Below, piece by piece: positions 49,414 to 60,897 of a stretch of 64,000 nucleotides of DNA (position 1 is its first letter; every line of letters starts with the position of its first letter). The DNA is from Lithospermum erythrorhizon (taxonomy: Eukaryota > Streptophyta > Magnoliopsida > Boraginales > Boraginaceae), in the NCBI GenBank assembly GCA_019722365.1, contig JADFUC010000398.1:423340-487339 (forward strand), written 5' to 3'. The notes under the pieces are model-generated. The model had not been told where the DNA came from and made no database searches. It saw only the letters and a program-made list of their open reading frames with translations. The translations under genes were made by a program, and so were the position numbers.

Positions 49414-49957
49414 ACTCTCATGAGGAGGGAATCTTTGAAGATGGGACTCGAAGTTCTATTCGAGCTCCCTCAGTTTGTCGATGGTGGTGGATGTTTGATT
49501 GAGGCCTCACATGTCTCCTCTTCATGTGATTGTTCATTATCTCCGCTTCATGTTGAGTTTCATCGTTACTTGGTGTATAGCTCAAGATACTAATTTATGT
49601 GGCTTTTTGTCGATTGTAGGTGGTTCGACATCATCATCAATCTCATACTTGATACTTCTATCCCCATTTCGACTTCAACATTGTTAGTAAAGTCTTTAAT
49701 GGTTTGTTCTTCTAAAAGATAACATCTCTACTTCTTATTATCTTTTTGGTCTTTGGATCATATAACTTTATCTCAAACTTATCATCACCAAAACTCAACA
49801 AGACACATTGCCTTGACTTGTTGTCTAGCTTAGTTCTTTTCGCTTCCTTTTAGGAATATGTGCAAGCATCTACACCCAAATACCTCTTGTATGTTTGTAG
49901 CTGTTCTGCCGCCCATACTTCCTCCGGAACTTGGTCTTCAAGAATAGTTGTTGGTGA

Positions 49958-50768
49958 TCAATTAATCACTTGAATTGATGCACATAAAGCTTCACCCCAA
50001 AAAGATCTCGGCAGATTTGAGTGGGATAGCATACACCTTATCTTCTCAACAATGGTTCGATTCATTCTTTTCGCCAAGCCATTGTGTCGCTGAGTCCTGA
50101 CGCTTTGGTTCATGTCTAATCCCATGTTCTTACAATATTGATCAAACAAGCCAATATATTCACCACCATTGTCGGTTCGAACACACTTGAGTAATTTTCA
50201 CTTTCTCTTTCTCGCCGACCATAACATGGAATTGCTTGAATATAATGTAAACTTGATCCTTAGTTTTCAGGGGGTATGCCCAAAGCTTCCTAGAGTAGTC
50301 ATCAATGAACGTAACAAAGTAAGAACACCCACCTAATGTCCTCGTTGTCATTGGTCCGCAAACGTCGGAGTAGACCATCTCAAGAACTCTTGTCTTTCTT
50401 TGTGATCCCTTGCTAAAAGATGATCTATGTTGCTTTCCCATTAGGCAATGGGAACATCTAGCATCAAGTGTCTCACTATTAGAGATTGGTATGAGTCCAC
50501 GCTTTGCTAGTATTCCCAAACCTTTTCCACTCATGTGTGCTAGTCGATTGTGCCATAGATCCACCTTTGAGTCAAGTGTACAAACTTCATCATTAAGTGC
50601 CGTTAATTTTGATCGATAAAGAGTTCCTAGTTTCGAACCCTTCATCACCAATTTTGAATCCTTGACAAGCCTCCATTGACCTTCTCCAAAGAAATTGTGG
50701 TATCCTTCATCATCCAACTTCCCCGAGGAGATCAAATTTAGTCGAAAATCCGGTATGTGACGTGACAT
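49958..50768 (-). pseudogene. Copia integrase with pre-integrase zinc region (two frames)
   Basis: The frame at 50160-50768 carries the HHCC-type region (LWHNRLAHMSGKGL, CSHCLMGKQHRSSF) and then the DDE core start (MVYSDVCGPM, FVTFIDDYSRKLWAYPL). The last catalytic part continues in a second frame at 49958-50149 (QRHNGLAKRMNRTIVEKIRC). A frame break lies between the two near 50155. Sequence between 49414 and 49957 is degraded. Confidence 0.9.
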
Positions 50769-50875
50769 CTTTGAGGATTGTTACATGACCATTATCTGAC
50801 TCATGAATATCTCCTATTGCAACAATCTGACACACCATTATTCCTCATTCGGTGTTCTCACAATAGTCGCTCTTC

Positions 50876-51211
50876 TTATATGAGTAAAAAGAAGGATTTA
50901 TTTGGTGTTACATGGAAAGAAGCTCCGGAGTCGATGATCCAATCGTCATTGTTGTTCGAAGTATAGTAGACCTCGTTTGTTCCTACCACAATTAGATCAC
51001 CACTTGTATTTACCATGGCCACATTGTTGTCATTTTTCTTGTTCTTGACCGTGCCATTGGCAACGTCTTTCTTGAAAGAATAGCACTCGGATTTCCAATG
51101 CCCAACCTTGTTACAATAGTGACATACATCACCCTTTTTATCCTTTGTATTTTTGGTTTTGCTAAAGTTCGATTTGAACTTTTTCTTTCCTCTCTTTTGA
51201 TCGTATGTCAA
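50876..51211 (-). pseudogene. Copia gag zinc knuckle and protease start
   Basis: The frame shows the CCHC knuckle CHYCNKVGHWKSEC (C-x2-C-x4-H-x4-C) followed by the aspartic-protease motif DDWIIDSGASFHVT. The N-terminal gag portion (51212-51820) is present in length but broken into short frames. Confidence 0.88.
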
Positions 51212-51841
51212 GGCATCATTATTAAGCTGTTTTGATTGTTACCTAGTTCCTCCTCCGTAGTTCTTCATTAAGAATCGTGATTAGAAAAGACTTCTTTCTT
51301 GATTGTGCCATCCGTGACGACGTGACTTAGAGACACACAACGCCTCCTATGATTCCGAAGAGTGCCGGTGCTCAAGGCGCTTGAACTTCATCCGGTGAAA
51401 CACCCCTGATGCGAAGTTGCTAAATAGATGCTCCAATTGATTAAGGTGCCTTATGATCGAGTGACCATCTTCGTACCTTAATTTGCTCAATTGCCTCACC
51501 AAATTAACTTGTGACCCGATGTCTTACGCCGCTCATACAATCCTTTTGCAATTTCTCCCAAACTATAGGCCGTTGTTTCATTCTCAACATGGTGAATTAC
51601 CCCTAATGTCAATATATTCTCTCTAATAAACTCCTAGACACCTTCTACTCCATTTCATCCCCAACTGCTAACGTAGTCATCCGGTTTTATTCCTTTTTCT
51701 TGAATTGGTTTAGCAAGTTGTTTTACGTACAAACGATCCAACATCTTCGTCTTCCAGAGTACTATTAGCCGTTAACAAATAATTATTCTGGGTTTGTCTC
51801 CCCCCATGGTCTCGAAACCTTGGCTCTTGATACCAATCAAT

Positions 51842-52332
51842 TGAATTAATGGATGATTAATGACTATCACAAGTCTATCGAAAAACCCTAATAAACTCGA
51901 ACCCTAGCTAATCGATCAACGAATATATTTATTGATCAAGAACTATGATCAAATAAGCAAGAACGAAAAAAAACAATTTGGTTTGTGGTTTCGGATTCAC
52001 CTCCACCACTAATAATAGCTATGTTTATTGATAATAGAATTCAAGATTACAATCTTCAAACTTCTACTACTCACCTAAATTAGCTAACTATTGTATGCTC
52101 AAATCAATGTAATAATATTTCTTGCATGGCTTGATTCGACTACTATATATAAGCAAGTTATCCTAATCCGACTAGACTTGATATAACAATATCCTAGTCG
52201 ACTAATAACTCCTAATCCTAGTTAGTTTCGAACTCTTCCTCCATGTAGAACTCTTTCATTGAACTTGATCGCCTAGCTTCTGAATGTTTTCCCTGCATCT
52301 ACGCGACCATGTAGGCGAGGAACAACCCAACA
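51842..52332 (-). mobile_element. 5' LTR (element sense) of the minus-strand Copia element
   Basis: It is a direct repeat of 47287-47772. On the minus strand it begins TGTTGGGTTGTTCCTCGCC and ends CATTAATTCA, just before the primer site. A TATA-like TATATATAAGC (plus-strand reading at about 52146) lies within. Confidence 0.9.
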
Positions 52333-53474
52333 ACTTTAACATAATTGGTCAATAGTCGAATGAGTTTTGAAGATAACAACAATATAAGGACTTTATGAGA
52401 AATATATGATAAATGATAAAAGTCTATAAGTTTTTCAACGTATAATGATTGCTCGATAATTGATCTTGCCAATTGATCCAAGAGGTACTACCGTAGAGCT
52501 TTGGAACATTTATATATGGGCTACCATCACACGCATGACGTTTATATGACGGTCAATGTTATAACTAATTTATCGACTATACAAAACCAACTAGGCCGAG
52601 GTTTTAAATTATAAATTGTGCTTGTTTTGGCTATAATAACGATGTGGGAGCTTAGTTAAAAAAGACTTATCCAAAAGATTTGTGGTTATACTAAAGTGTT
52701 CATAATTTTAATATTTAAGTAAGTAGTTTAAACATATTTAGTACTTTAATGTGTCTCAAGACTGTATTTTTTATATAAGCATGAATATTAAAGATTAAGA
52801 GCTTAGAATTGACAGTCATATAAATTAAGGACTTTTGATTATTTCTGAAGAATTTATGTCAATGTCCCTATTATTTTGACAATGATATGAAATTATATGA
52901 ATTCACTGTTGTTCTCTCAAAGACTCATATGTAATTGAAATAAAATGTATTCAAGCACATGAATTGAGCTTATGAATTTGATTACTAATGATTTCTTCTG
53001 GTTAAGTCTGTAAGTAACCTACAAATGAAATTGATTGAGTATGTCGGCATTTGAGGTAGTAAAATCAAGCTCCGTACATTTATTATACGAGTCCCTAAAG
53101 CGAACAAATTTATATAAAGACAATAGGTATGCCTCTAGTGAATGATGAATTGAATCATTGACATCATATGCTATCTTGAGCATGGATAATTTTATTTTAC
53201 ATAAATATTTTGTTACATGTTGTACAAAGTTGCTAGTCTTAAAGGGTGGTATTTTCATACCCATGATTTCATAGTAATAATAAAAGGATAATCATTACAT
53301 CCTGAATGGTGACTAATACATATACAAATTGATGTATTTTTTGTGTAATGTGTATTTTAGTTACTCTGAAAAATTGAGAATTTTTTAATTTAAAGTAGAC
53401 TTACATAACGCCATTCGAGCTTATGTTTGCTACTTAAACTAGTTAATGCTTTTGGAAGTCAGCTATCTAAGCTG
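52333..53474. other. Spacer inside the CACTA-like shell
   Basis: AT-rich sequence with no recognised domain; minus-strand frames at 52299-52481 and 53019-53264 look like chance. If the shell interpretation is right, this is the interior of the element to the right of the Copia insertion. Confidence 0.4.
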
Positions 53475-53772
53475 CACAATGTTAGCTTATACAACGCTAA
53501 AAATAACTATAATAACATTTAGAAGCGTTATAGTAATTAATATAATACAATTTCAATAGTGCTTGGATAAACGCAGTAACTAGTATAAACAATTTTTTAA
53601 TAGTTTACGTAAATGTTATTGAAGTTTAACTTATACAATAACGCTTTTATAGTGTTATTTAAGTTTACAATAATGCCGATTAAATAGTTCTCAAAAGCTA
53701 AGTATCGTAGTTCAAATAATACCGGCTTAAATAGTGCTCAAAAGCGTTATCCTAGCCCAACTTTAATATGTG

Positions 53773-54178
53773 GTTTTATTTTCCTTTAACCAACGGTCAA
53801 CAAATTAATTTACCCAGAATTACAAAAAATTTACATAAAGACCATAAAATTAGAAAGCAAATCAAGAAAACTACAGCCATATCGATATATGTGTTTATGT
53901 TGGATTTAAAATTGTTTCTCAAATCAAATTTATGTTGGCATTGTTGAGTTATGTTGGTATATTGAATTTACATAGCTTAGTTTATTTATACTTTCTATTT
54001 TCAACTCAGCTCCACACTTTTACGCCTTCAACATGTTAAAAAATTGTTTCTTTAATCCACTTTATGTTGAGGTTGTTCATTGATGGTGGTGTATTATCTA
54101 AAGATTCTGGTTTTGTTTGGATTGGAGCAAAAATCTAATAATTTTTCTGAGTATTCAGGCCTGCGGGCGGGTTATGAC
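53773..54178. other. Spacer between the CACTA-like end and the next Copia element
   Basis: A 400-bp AT-rich interval without recognisable coding sequence or repeat ends. A short GC-rich patch (GGCCTGCGGGCGGG) lies just before the LTR start at 54179. Confidence 0.4.
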
Positions 54179-55069
54179 TGCGTTCGAACTATCGATATTA
54201 AATCTCATGAAATGTTCGTTGAACAATTTGATTGATCAATCGATTTATATATTTAATTAATATGAGTTAAATATATATTAATTGTTGGACAATTAATATT
54301 TAGGATTTACCGGTATCGACATTAGGGGTTAGGATGACTTACTAGGGTCCGCTCATAATCTATATATTAAGACAATAGTCGGTTAATATTGTTTAATATA
54401 TTAATCTTGTCGATCCGTCCTAAGAGGTCACACACAAACAAGAACCGAACTAATAATATTGTATTATAACTTTCCGGGTTTTAAAGTGAAACACGAAGGA
54501 AACATTCGGGACGAAAAATCGACTCACGGGAATAAGGGGTGGGGCGGTTTTGGGCTGTTGAGGAGATGATGATGGAAGTGTCTATCCTCCTTGAAACACT
54601 CACATTTAATATTAGAAGGTGTTTTCATTTCATAATTCAACCATGCCTCATTTTTTAAATTTTTTTTTAAAAAAAAACTCTCCTTCCTCCTTTCACTAAG
54701 TCTGATTATCTAATATTTGGGAAGAATTCAAGTCACGGTGCAGATTTATTAGAAATGTCTTGAATTGAGTTATGCTAAAGTCCTACATCTAAATTTTAGG
54801 AGTTTAGCTTCAATAGCTGGTCTTATAAAAGGGCCTTTAGCTTTCTTAGTTTTTCCTTGCACCAAATAGTTAGTGGTTTTACTTCACGCCTTGTATTACC
54901 TAAACTATTTTAGTTATATTTTGTATTCCTCCCATCTATTATAGTGAAATTTCGGGTGACTCTACCCGTGGATTAGTCCTAACACATTGTTAGGGATACC
55001 ACGTTAAAATTTGTGTCTCTTTATTTTTTCAATACTTTACTTAATTCCTATATGTCTTCATTATAACCA
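54179..55069 (+). mobile_element. 5' LTR of a decayed Copia element (about 890 bp)
   Basis: It follows the solo LTR family through GACATTAGGGGTTAGGATGACT, TAATCTATATATTAAGAC and CACGAAGGAAACATTCGGGA. The start TGCGTTCGAACTATCG is a decayed TGTTGGAAATATG. A TATA-like TCTTATAAAAGGG is at 54821-54833. It ends at TATAACCA immediately before ATTGGTATCGTGAG, a primer site for initiator tRNA-Met (about 55072-55083). Confidence 0.8.
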
Positions 55070-55071
55070 AT

Positions 55072-55083
55072 TGGTATCGTGAG
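55072..55083 (+). other. Primer-binding site of the decayed Copia element
   Basis: TGGTATCGTGAG differs little from the standard plant TGGTATCAGAGC that pairs with the 3' end of initiator tRNA-Met. Its position directly after the LTR fixes the orientation as plus strand. Confidence 0.8.
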
Positions 55084-57650
55084 TCGTTATCGACGAAGAG
55101 ATGGGTGGTAAACGCTCAGCGTTGAGAAGTCTGGCATGAGGAATAGTTTTAGCTTGTGGCAAATCAAGGTTAGGGCATTACTTAAACGGTATGGCTTCTG
55201 CACCTCTATCAGCTTCTCGCTAACCTTGTACTCAAAATATGGCATCTCCTCGAGGAGAAGGCAGCCATTCAACGCCGTTGTTATCACCGGAGGATGACAT
55301 CATTGTAGTTTTGAACAAGACACAAATTTAATGGATTGTGAAAGCGAAGCTGAGAGTCTCTACATGACCAAGAGCTAACCAACAAGTTCCATTGAAGCAA
55401 CGTCTGCTTGGCTCGAATGGTGGGGAAGCGTACATCTCCTCAAAGATCATCTATTGATTAAATTCAATATTATTAGATTTGCGTAACATTGAGATTAAAA
55501 TTGATGATGAAGACTCTGCATTGATATTATTAGCCTCATTACCTTCACCCTATGAGAATTTTAGAGAATCAATGACAAATGGAAAAGATTCTCTATCATT
55601 AGAGGAGGTTAGGTCGGGTCTCCATGATAGAGAAACTCTACATACTTGTAGTGGTCCTTGTTCGACAATCGTGCTGTTGGCCTTATAACCACAACAATAT
55701 TTATGGTAAAACTGAAGCAAAGAAGTTCTCCAAGAAACCATACAAAAGGGGTCCGGCTCAGGAGATACATGTAACTAATAGAAGGGAGAAGTGGTCAATG
55801 GAAGAGTGATTGTCCCAAGAAGAGGCAAGGGCAATTTGGTAATGCATCGTGATCGCCGTTGTTTGCTACGGTTCAATGTCCCAAGAGGACATTGCATTAG
55901 TTGCCGACGACACACATACACCGATGTGTGGGTTATGGATTCTCGGGGACTTCATATCATATGTGTCAGAGGAGAGAATGATTCTTGACCTATGAGCAAG
56001 TGGATGGTGGGAATATTTCCATGGCCAATAGTACTACTTGTAAGATGGTTAAGATAGATTCAATCAATTTAGGAGTCATTATGGAAAGTTTTGCACTTTG
56101 AATGGTGTGAGACATATTTCACATATGACGAAGAATCTTTTATCTCTTAGTCTTCTAGACAAAGAAATTTAGCTTCAAAGGCTAATACGGAGAGTTTTGC
56201 ATGTCTAACGGTTCAAAAGTGATTCTCAAATGTGCTGTCAGATACTTTGTATTTCTTGAAAGTTACTAAGTAGAGATTCAAGTAGCTTGCTTCTTTCGAG
56301 GTTGACAAAATGCATACTTTACTCAAATCATGTATACGAGGCTTCGCAGACATGAAATATAGAAGAGGGATGGAATAATATTCTAGGCGGCAATGAGGTT
56401 AAGGATCCGGCTCTCAGGAGCATCAGGTATTTGGGACTTACATCCAAGCAAGTTCCCTAAGGCAACTCATAGACCTGTGAGCACACTTGATTACATCCAC
56501 CCGATCAGTTGCCCTTCGTTGATTCTTTGGAGGTCACAGATATTTCTATCTTTTGATTGACGACACTGATGACTTCGTGCCTGGCAATGAAGTAGAAGGG
56601 TGATGCTTTCTGGCATCTGCTAGTGGAAGATTTTGATGGAAAATCGACAGTGAAATAAGACAAGAGGCTTGTAACTCCGACTATGGCTCGAATTCTCTCA
56701 TCCGAGTTTGATTAGTTTTGCAAGAATGAGGAAATTTTCTATTATCATAATGCTGAGGCACACACTCAAAGCGTAATGGTGTTGCACATAACGATGAATC
56801 CCATACTTCTCGGAGAGGGCCAGATGTATACTCTAATCCTCGACTGTAAAGAAAGCCAATGGTGCGTTTAGTACATCATGTTATCTCTCGATTAATTGAG
56901 GTCCCATGCAGGCATAAAACTGTGGTCTGGGAAGTCTCCGTTGATTACCAAGCTGAGAGCTTTTTTGGTTGCATAGCTTACTATTATCATGTGAATGAAG
57001 AGAAATTGAGCCGAGAGTGAAAAGTGAGTATCTGTAGCTATTTCTGACAAGCAAAGGCTATGGGTAGTTTGGTCACCATCCGAAGTATAGGTTATTCGAA
57101 AGGTGAATGTTGTATTTTGATGAAAATTTCATGTTTAACTTTCCTTGGCGATTCATGGTATATATTTAGCTTGTTTGATTCATATAATTAATGATGATCA
57201 GAAGAGTCAATAAATATAACAAATCTCACATAATAAGTGGGCAAGCACGTCATACCAAAATATAAAGTCAAGAAAGGGTCACTTATGTGCATGGAACTGC
57301 TAGTATGACAGACGTGTCACATCTGGGATGCTATCCTTATGGAATAGTCTAAGTTATTTGTTTAGAACCTAAACTTACACTATTCAGTCTGAATTTATGT
57401 TCAGTATATTTGGTTTACTTTACGGTGATTTCCAATGTACGATGTGGGCCCGTTGACATAAGAGATTACTAATACAGTCTAGGATGAACTTTTAGTAACC
57501 CCAAGAGTTATGATGGTCATAATTTGTGATTGTGCACTTGCCTGCATGATTTGAATCAAAATGTGATGCGTGCTGCCCTTCGGTTTATATTATGTCATTT
57601 CTCGGTATACTTTGTGTGTTGTGTGGGATTGTAAACACTAAGTGTAGTTA
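55084..57650 (+). pseudogene. Copia gag-pol remains
   Basis: A gag fragment at 55479-55688 reads IKIDDEDSALILLASLPSPYENF and GKDSLSLEEVRSGL, a standard Copia gag stretch. A protease-like VWVMDSRGLH follows at about 55920-55965; its catalytic DSG has become DSR. Integrase-like pieces (for example after 56500) are recognisable only across frames. Reverse transcriptase was not recognised before the sequence changes character near 57650. The gene is thoroughly inactivated. Confidence 0.7.
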
Positions 57651-58000
57651 GACTAATTAGTCGGATGCCCCTGAACTATCAATTAATTTTCACTTAGGTC
57701 CTTGAACTATCAGTTCTTTTGTGGGATGGTCACTGAACCTATTTTTCACTTTCAAACAACAAAATGACTATTTTATCATAATACTACACTAAAAAAATAA
57801 AGACACATATTAAATTAAAATAAAGGCTTAATTTTTATTGCCCCCTGAACTATCGCGTTAGTTTCAAATTGCCCCCTAATACTGTTTTCGTTTCAAATAG
57901 CCCATACTACCCTCAATTATGAATCGGGCTCTCAAACTATTCCAATTCCCTCGACGCGATAGAATGTTATTTTAACAAAAGGGTAAACTAGAAATTACAC
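57650..58000. repeat. Mutator-like terminal-repeat block inside the Copia element
   Basis: The words GCCCCTGAACTATCAATTAA, GGTCCTTGAACTATCAG and GCCCCCTGAACTATCGCGTT recur. This 'CCCTGAACTATC' pattern is common at the ends of plant Mutator-like and related DNA elements. No partner end was identified on the right. Confidence 0.45.
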
Positions 58001-60897
58001 ATATAATAAATTTTTGGGGTATTTTTTAAATATAACCAAATATGTGTACTTATTTTTATAATAATCAAAATATTTTAAATTAAACCTCCACCCACACTCA
58101 CACCTCGAACCCCACCCCCCATCATCTTCTTCGACCAAACACCATCCCCCACCCCTATTATTTTGGGGTCGAGCCTTATGCCGCCTACGCATGTCATATC
58201 ATCTCAAGGTTGGCATCACGATGCTCTTAGTGGATCCGATCTATGCACAATTGAGATTCTCTTCATGCAAAAAGTCGAAAAACGGCAAAGAGCCAAATGT
58301 TCCAAACCCCGTCAATACGAAGTTTGAGAGAATCACATTACGGAGATGATGATTGATTGACTCCATTTCGCACTTTGAATCCCCATAAACTCCGAACTCT
58401 ACATGAATGCCAATGGTGTACTTAACTCGCAAAGTATCCAATGATGTCATTGATTCAAATTCTAAACATGAAAATGAATACGGGTTTGGCTTTGATCTAC
58501 GAGGATCATATATATAGATGAGGACATGCCAATTTGAGAGCTCCAACTCCAACAGCTTTTGGTTACAAACCGCAATGTAAAAGACAAAGGGAAGCGTGGT
58601 TTATCGATAGACTCAAATGGTTACCACAACTACAATGGTCATTGTAGAAAGGTTGCTAAGACAAATTTCCTCCCCGTAATCGGCACGTGATACGGCTCAC
58701 GCATCGCCTTGAGAGGTACAATCATGTTATGATTTGAGATACTCACTCTCGAGCATGATAATGCTGTTGACATTAATTGTTATACCGACATTTTATTGAA
58801 ATGCAAAGTGTGCGTGAGTACATCACTAGAAATGTACCACCCTACAAGTGTACGAGATGACCCCAGCGACCGCTTTTATCGCTCTTTTTATTTACAATAC
58901 TGCTTTGACACGTACTATCTATTTTGTTTTCCCGATTTGATCAGAATGACTCTTTTGTTTATGTTTTGAACATGAATGATTTCTTTTATGCTTTGAGATT
59001 AATTCAATTCGTTTATTTATTAATCCTTACATGAAAGTTATAGACTATTACATCTTCATTATGTTAGTTGCATCAACATAAATATTTCATAACATGTATG
59101 CTCATAAGAATTCAAGATGACTTGAAATCTCATCTCCTAACACAATATGAATTGTAAAAGCATAATCAAATCAATTGAAAAGATCATATGGATGGAGATT
59201 TGAACTCATATATATTGAATAATATGATTAAACGTGATAACACTTGAAATTCATAAATAAAGCGATCATCCTTAACTTAAAATTAAATGTTTAGATCTAG
59301 ATATTTATTAGAGTCATAAATAGAAGATTTATGAGATTAATAAATGGAAGTCTCACCTTATTGCTAGTACAATAAACTTAGTAAAATAAATATATGCATT
59401 ACTTACCGTATTTTTAAATACAAGAAGAGCATTTGAATAGTTTAAATAATTGAGAGTTAAACTTAAATAGACATTAGCATATTCTTTAAATTATTTAAAG
59501 AAGTATATATATTACTAAGATGAACCAGATTCATCAAAATGAACCTGGATCACATATTCTCCTCAACTCACCACACACCTAAAAAATCTATATTCAACTA
59601 ATCAACATCGTTAACGCCATATTAGATGCGATATGAACAGCTTCCATAATAGTCAACCAAGGTTTGATAAAACTTTCACCCAAGTCAAATAGTTGACAAA
59701 TCATGTTATTTCTACAATGAAAATCCTAATAAAAGGTGAGATGCTTTGAAGGATACAAACTTGGTAACAACAATGATGATTATTTAAGATTTGTAGATTT
59801 AGAGATAGTTTGAATATTCCAAATACGTATTTGATATCAACAGATCTACTTGAAGTTAATCAAGCTTATCAAGGAATAAATAACTATCATAACACAAATG
59901 ATTAGCCGAATGAAAATGTCCATGTTTGTAGCTAGTCCGATAAATGTAAGTTTTTCAAATCATGCGATTCTTTGTACCGAAAATAATTTTTTACCGACGA
60001 TGTTTTGGATCATCCGGATCAATAATAGTTGATATATACATGAGATTAATGAATAGTTCAAACAATTTGAATATTATTAATGAAAACTAACATTCTTGTA
60101 GAGACAAAGAAGGTCAGCTGGAGCTACCTAGCAACACTTGATTAGATGCTGGGAAATAATCGATCATTCAAAGTGAACTGACAATACAAAATCGCATTAT
60201 GCAAGCAGACTTGTCTTGAATAGATCTAGGAATGGCTCGAATCTTCTAAAATTCATAGAGATCCAAATAACAAATCCCAATAAGTTGGGTTACGCTTATA
60301 AGTACCGATAAGGCATTTAACCAGATCTAAGATGAATACTTTAAAGGAAAGAATCTTTCCCAAGAGATACAACTTTTCTCCCACTTAATAAAGTCAGATA
60401 TGTAAAGAACATCAATAAATAGGAATACGCTTATATCGCTTATTTAAACTAACAAAGTCAACCTGCCGATCTGCTAAACTAAAAACATAATGGGATAAGG
60501 TTGTGAAATATCTTGTTAAAAGCAATGCGATAAGCACAAAACAATTACAAAACACAAACCGAAAGTATAGTTACAAGTTGAAAGTTGTGAGTAAGAAGCA
60601 GTCGGATTATAACAATAATGATTGATCTTGAAAGTTGCCTAACTCGTGTCGGATAAAGCATGGTTTACTCCTAGTTGCTCGCTCGAGCTAGAGAATCAAA
60701 TCTCATTATTGATCCGAAAGTATGTACTGTAAAATGATACTTCATTCAAGAGTTGAATAAGGAGGCATATACATAAAGTTGAGAACAACGAATAATGTTT
60801 AACTAGATACCCTGTGTAATCAACTATAGCTGAATAAGTACGATAATAAAGAGCATCGTACTTTCTTAATGCTTGAGCGCGCTAGATTTAGTGGCTT
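58001..60897. other. Unassigned interior of the nested region
   Basis: AT-rich sequence. A 103-codon minus-strand frame (58241-58552) and a shorter one near 58660-58730 (IVPLKAMREPYHVPITGRK) look more protein-like than the rest. I cannot identify them, but they may be gene fragments carried by a DNA transposon. 59000-60890 shows no coding sequence. Confidence 0.35.

Larger units (their letters stand above)
47287..52332 (-). mobile_element. Copia LTR retrotransposon (Tork-like), 5.0 kb, minus strand
   Basis: Two direct LTRs (486 and 491 bp) by eye about nine-tenths identical enclose, in minus-strand order, a primer site, gag zinc knuckle, protease, integrase, reverse transcriptase and RNase H, which is the Copia domain order. 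The primer site TGGTATCAAGAGC (minus strand, about 51823-51835) fits initiator tRNA-Met. Stops and frame changes split the polyprotein into at least six frames, so the copy is not autonomous. The LTR similarity makes it the youngest retroelement in the window. I could not confirm a 5-bp target duplication. Confidence 0.92.
46212..53772. mobile_element. CACTA-like shell carrying nested Copia sequences, right end approximate
   Basis: The left end reads CACTACTACAGATTTAAAGG (46212) followed by subterminal words TTAATAGCG, TTTAATAGTGCTTTC and ATAGTGCTCATAAGG. The right region (53475-53772) is dense in related words (AACGCT, AAGCGTTATAGT, AATAGTGCTTGG, AATAGTGCTCAAAAGCGTTAT) in the opposite sense and ends TTAATATGTGG, a plausible decayed TGTAGTAGTG terminus. 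This combination is typical of plant CACTA (En/Spm) ends. No transposase is visible, so it would be a non-autonomous element. A 3-bp target duplication could not be confirmed. Confidence 0.5.

Noticed and set aside
49095..50966. Plus-strand frames within the Copia element
   Set aside because: They lie antisense to recognised reverse transcriptase, integrase and gag segments and are chance frames.
58241..58552. 103-codon minus-strand frame as a real gene
   Set aside because: It is somewhat protein-like, but there are no recognisable motifs, no exon context and a location inside nested transposon debris.
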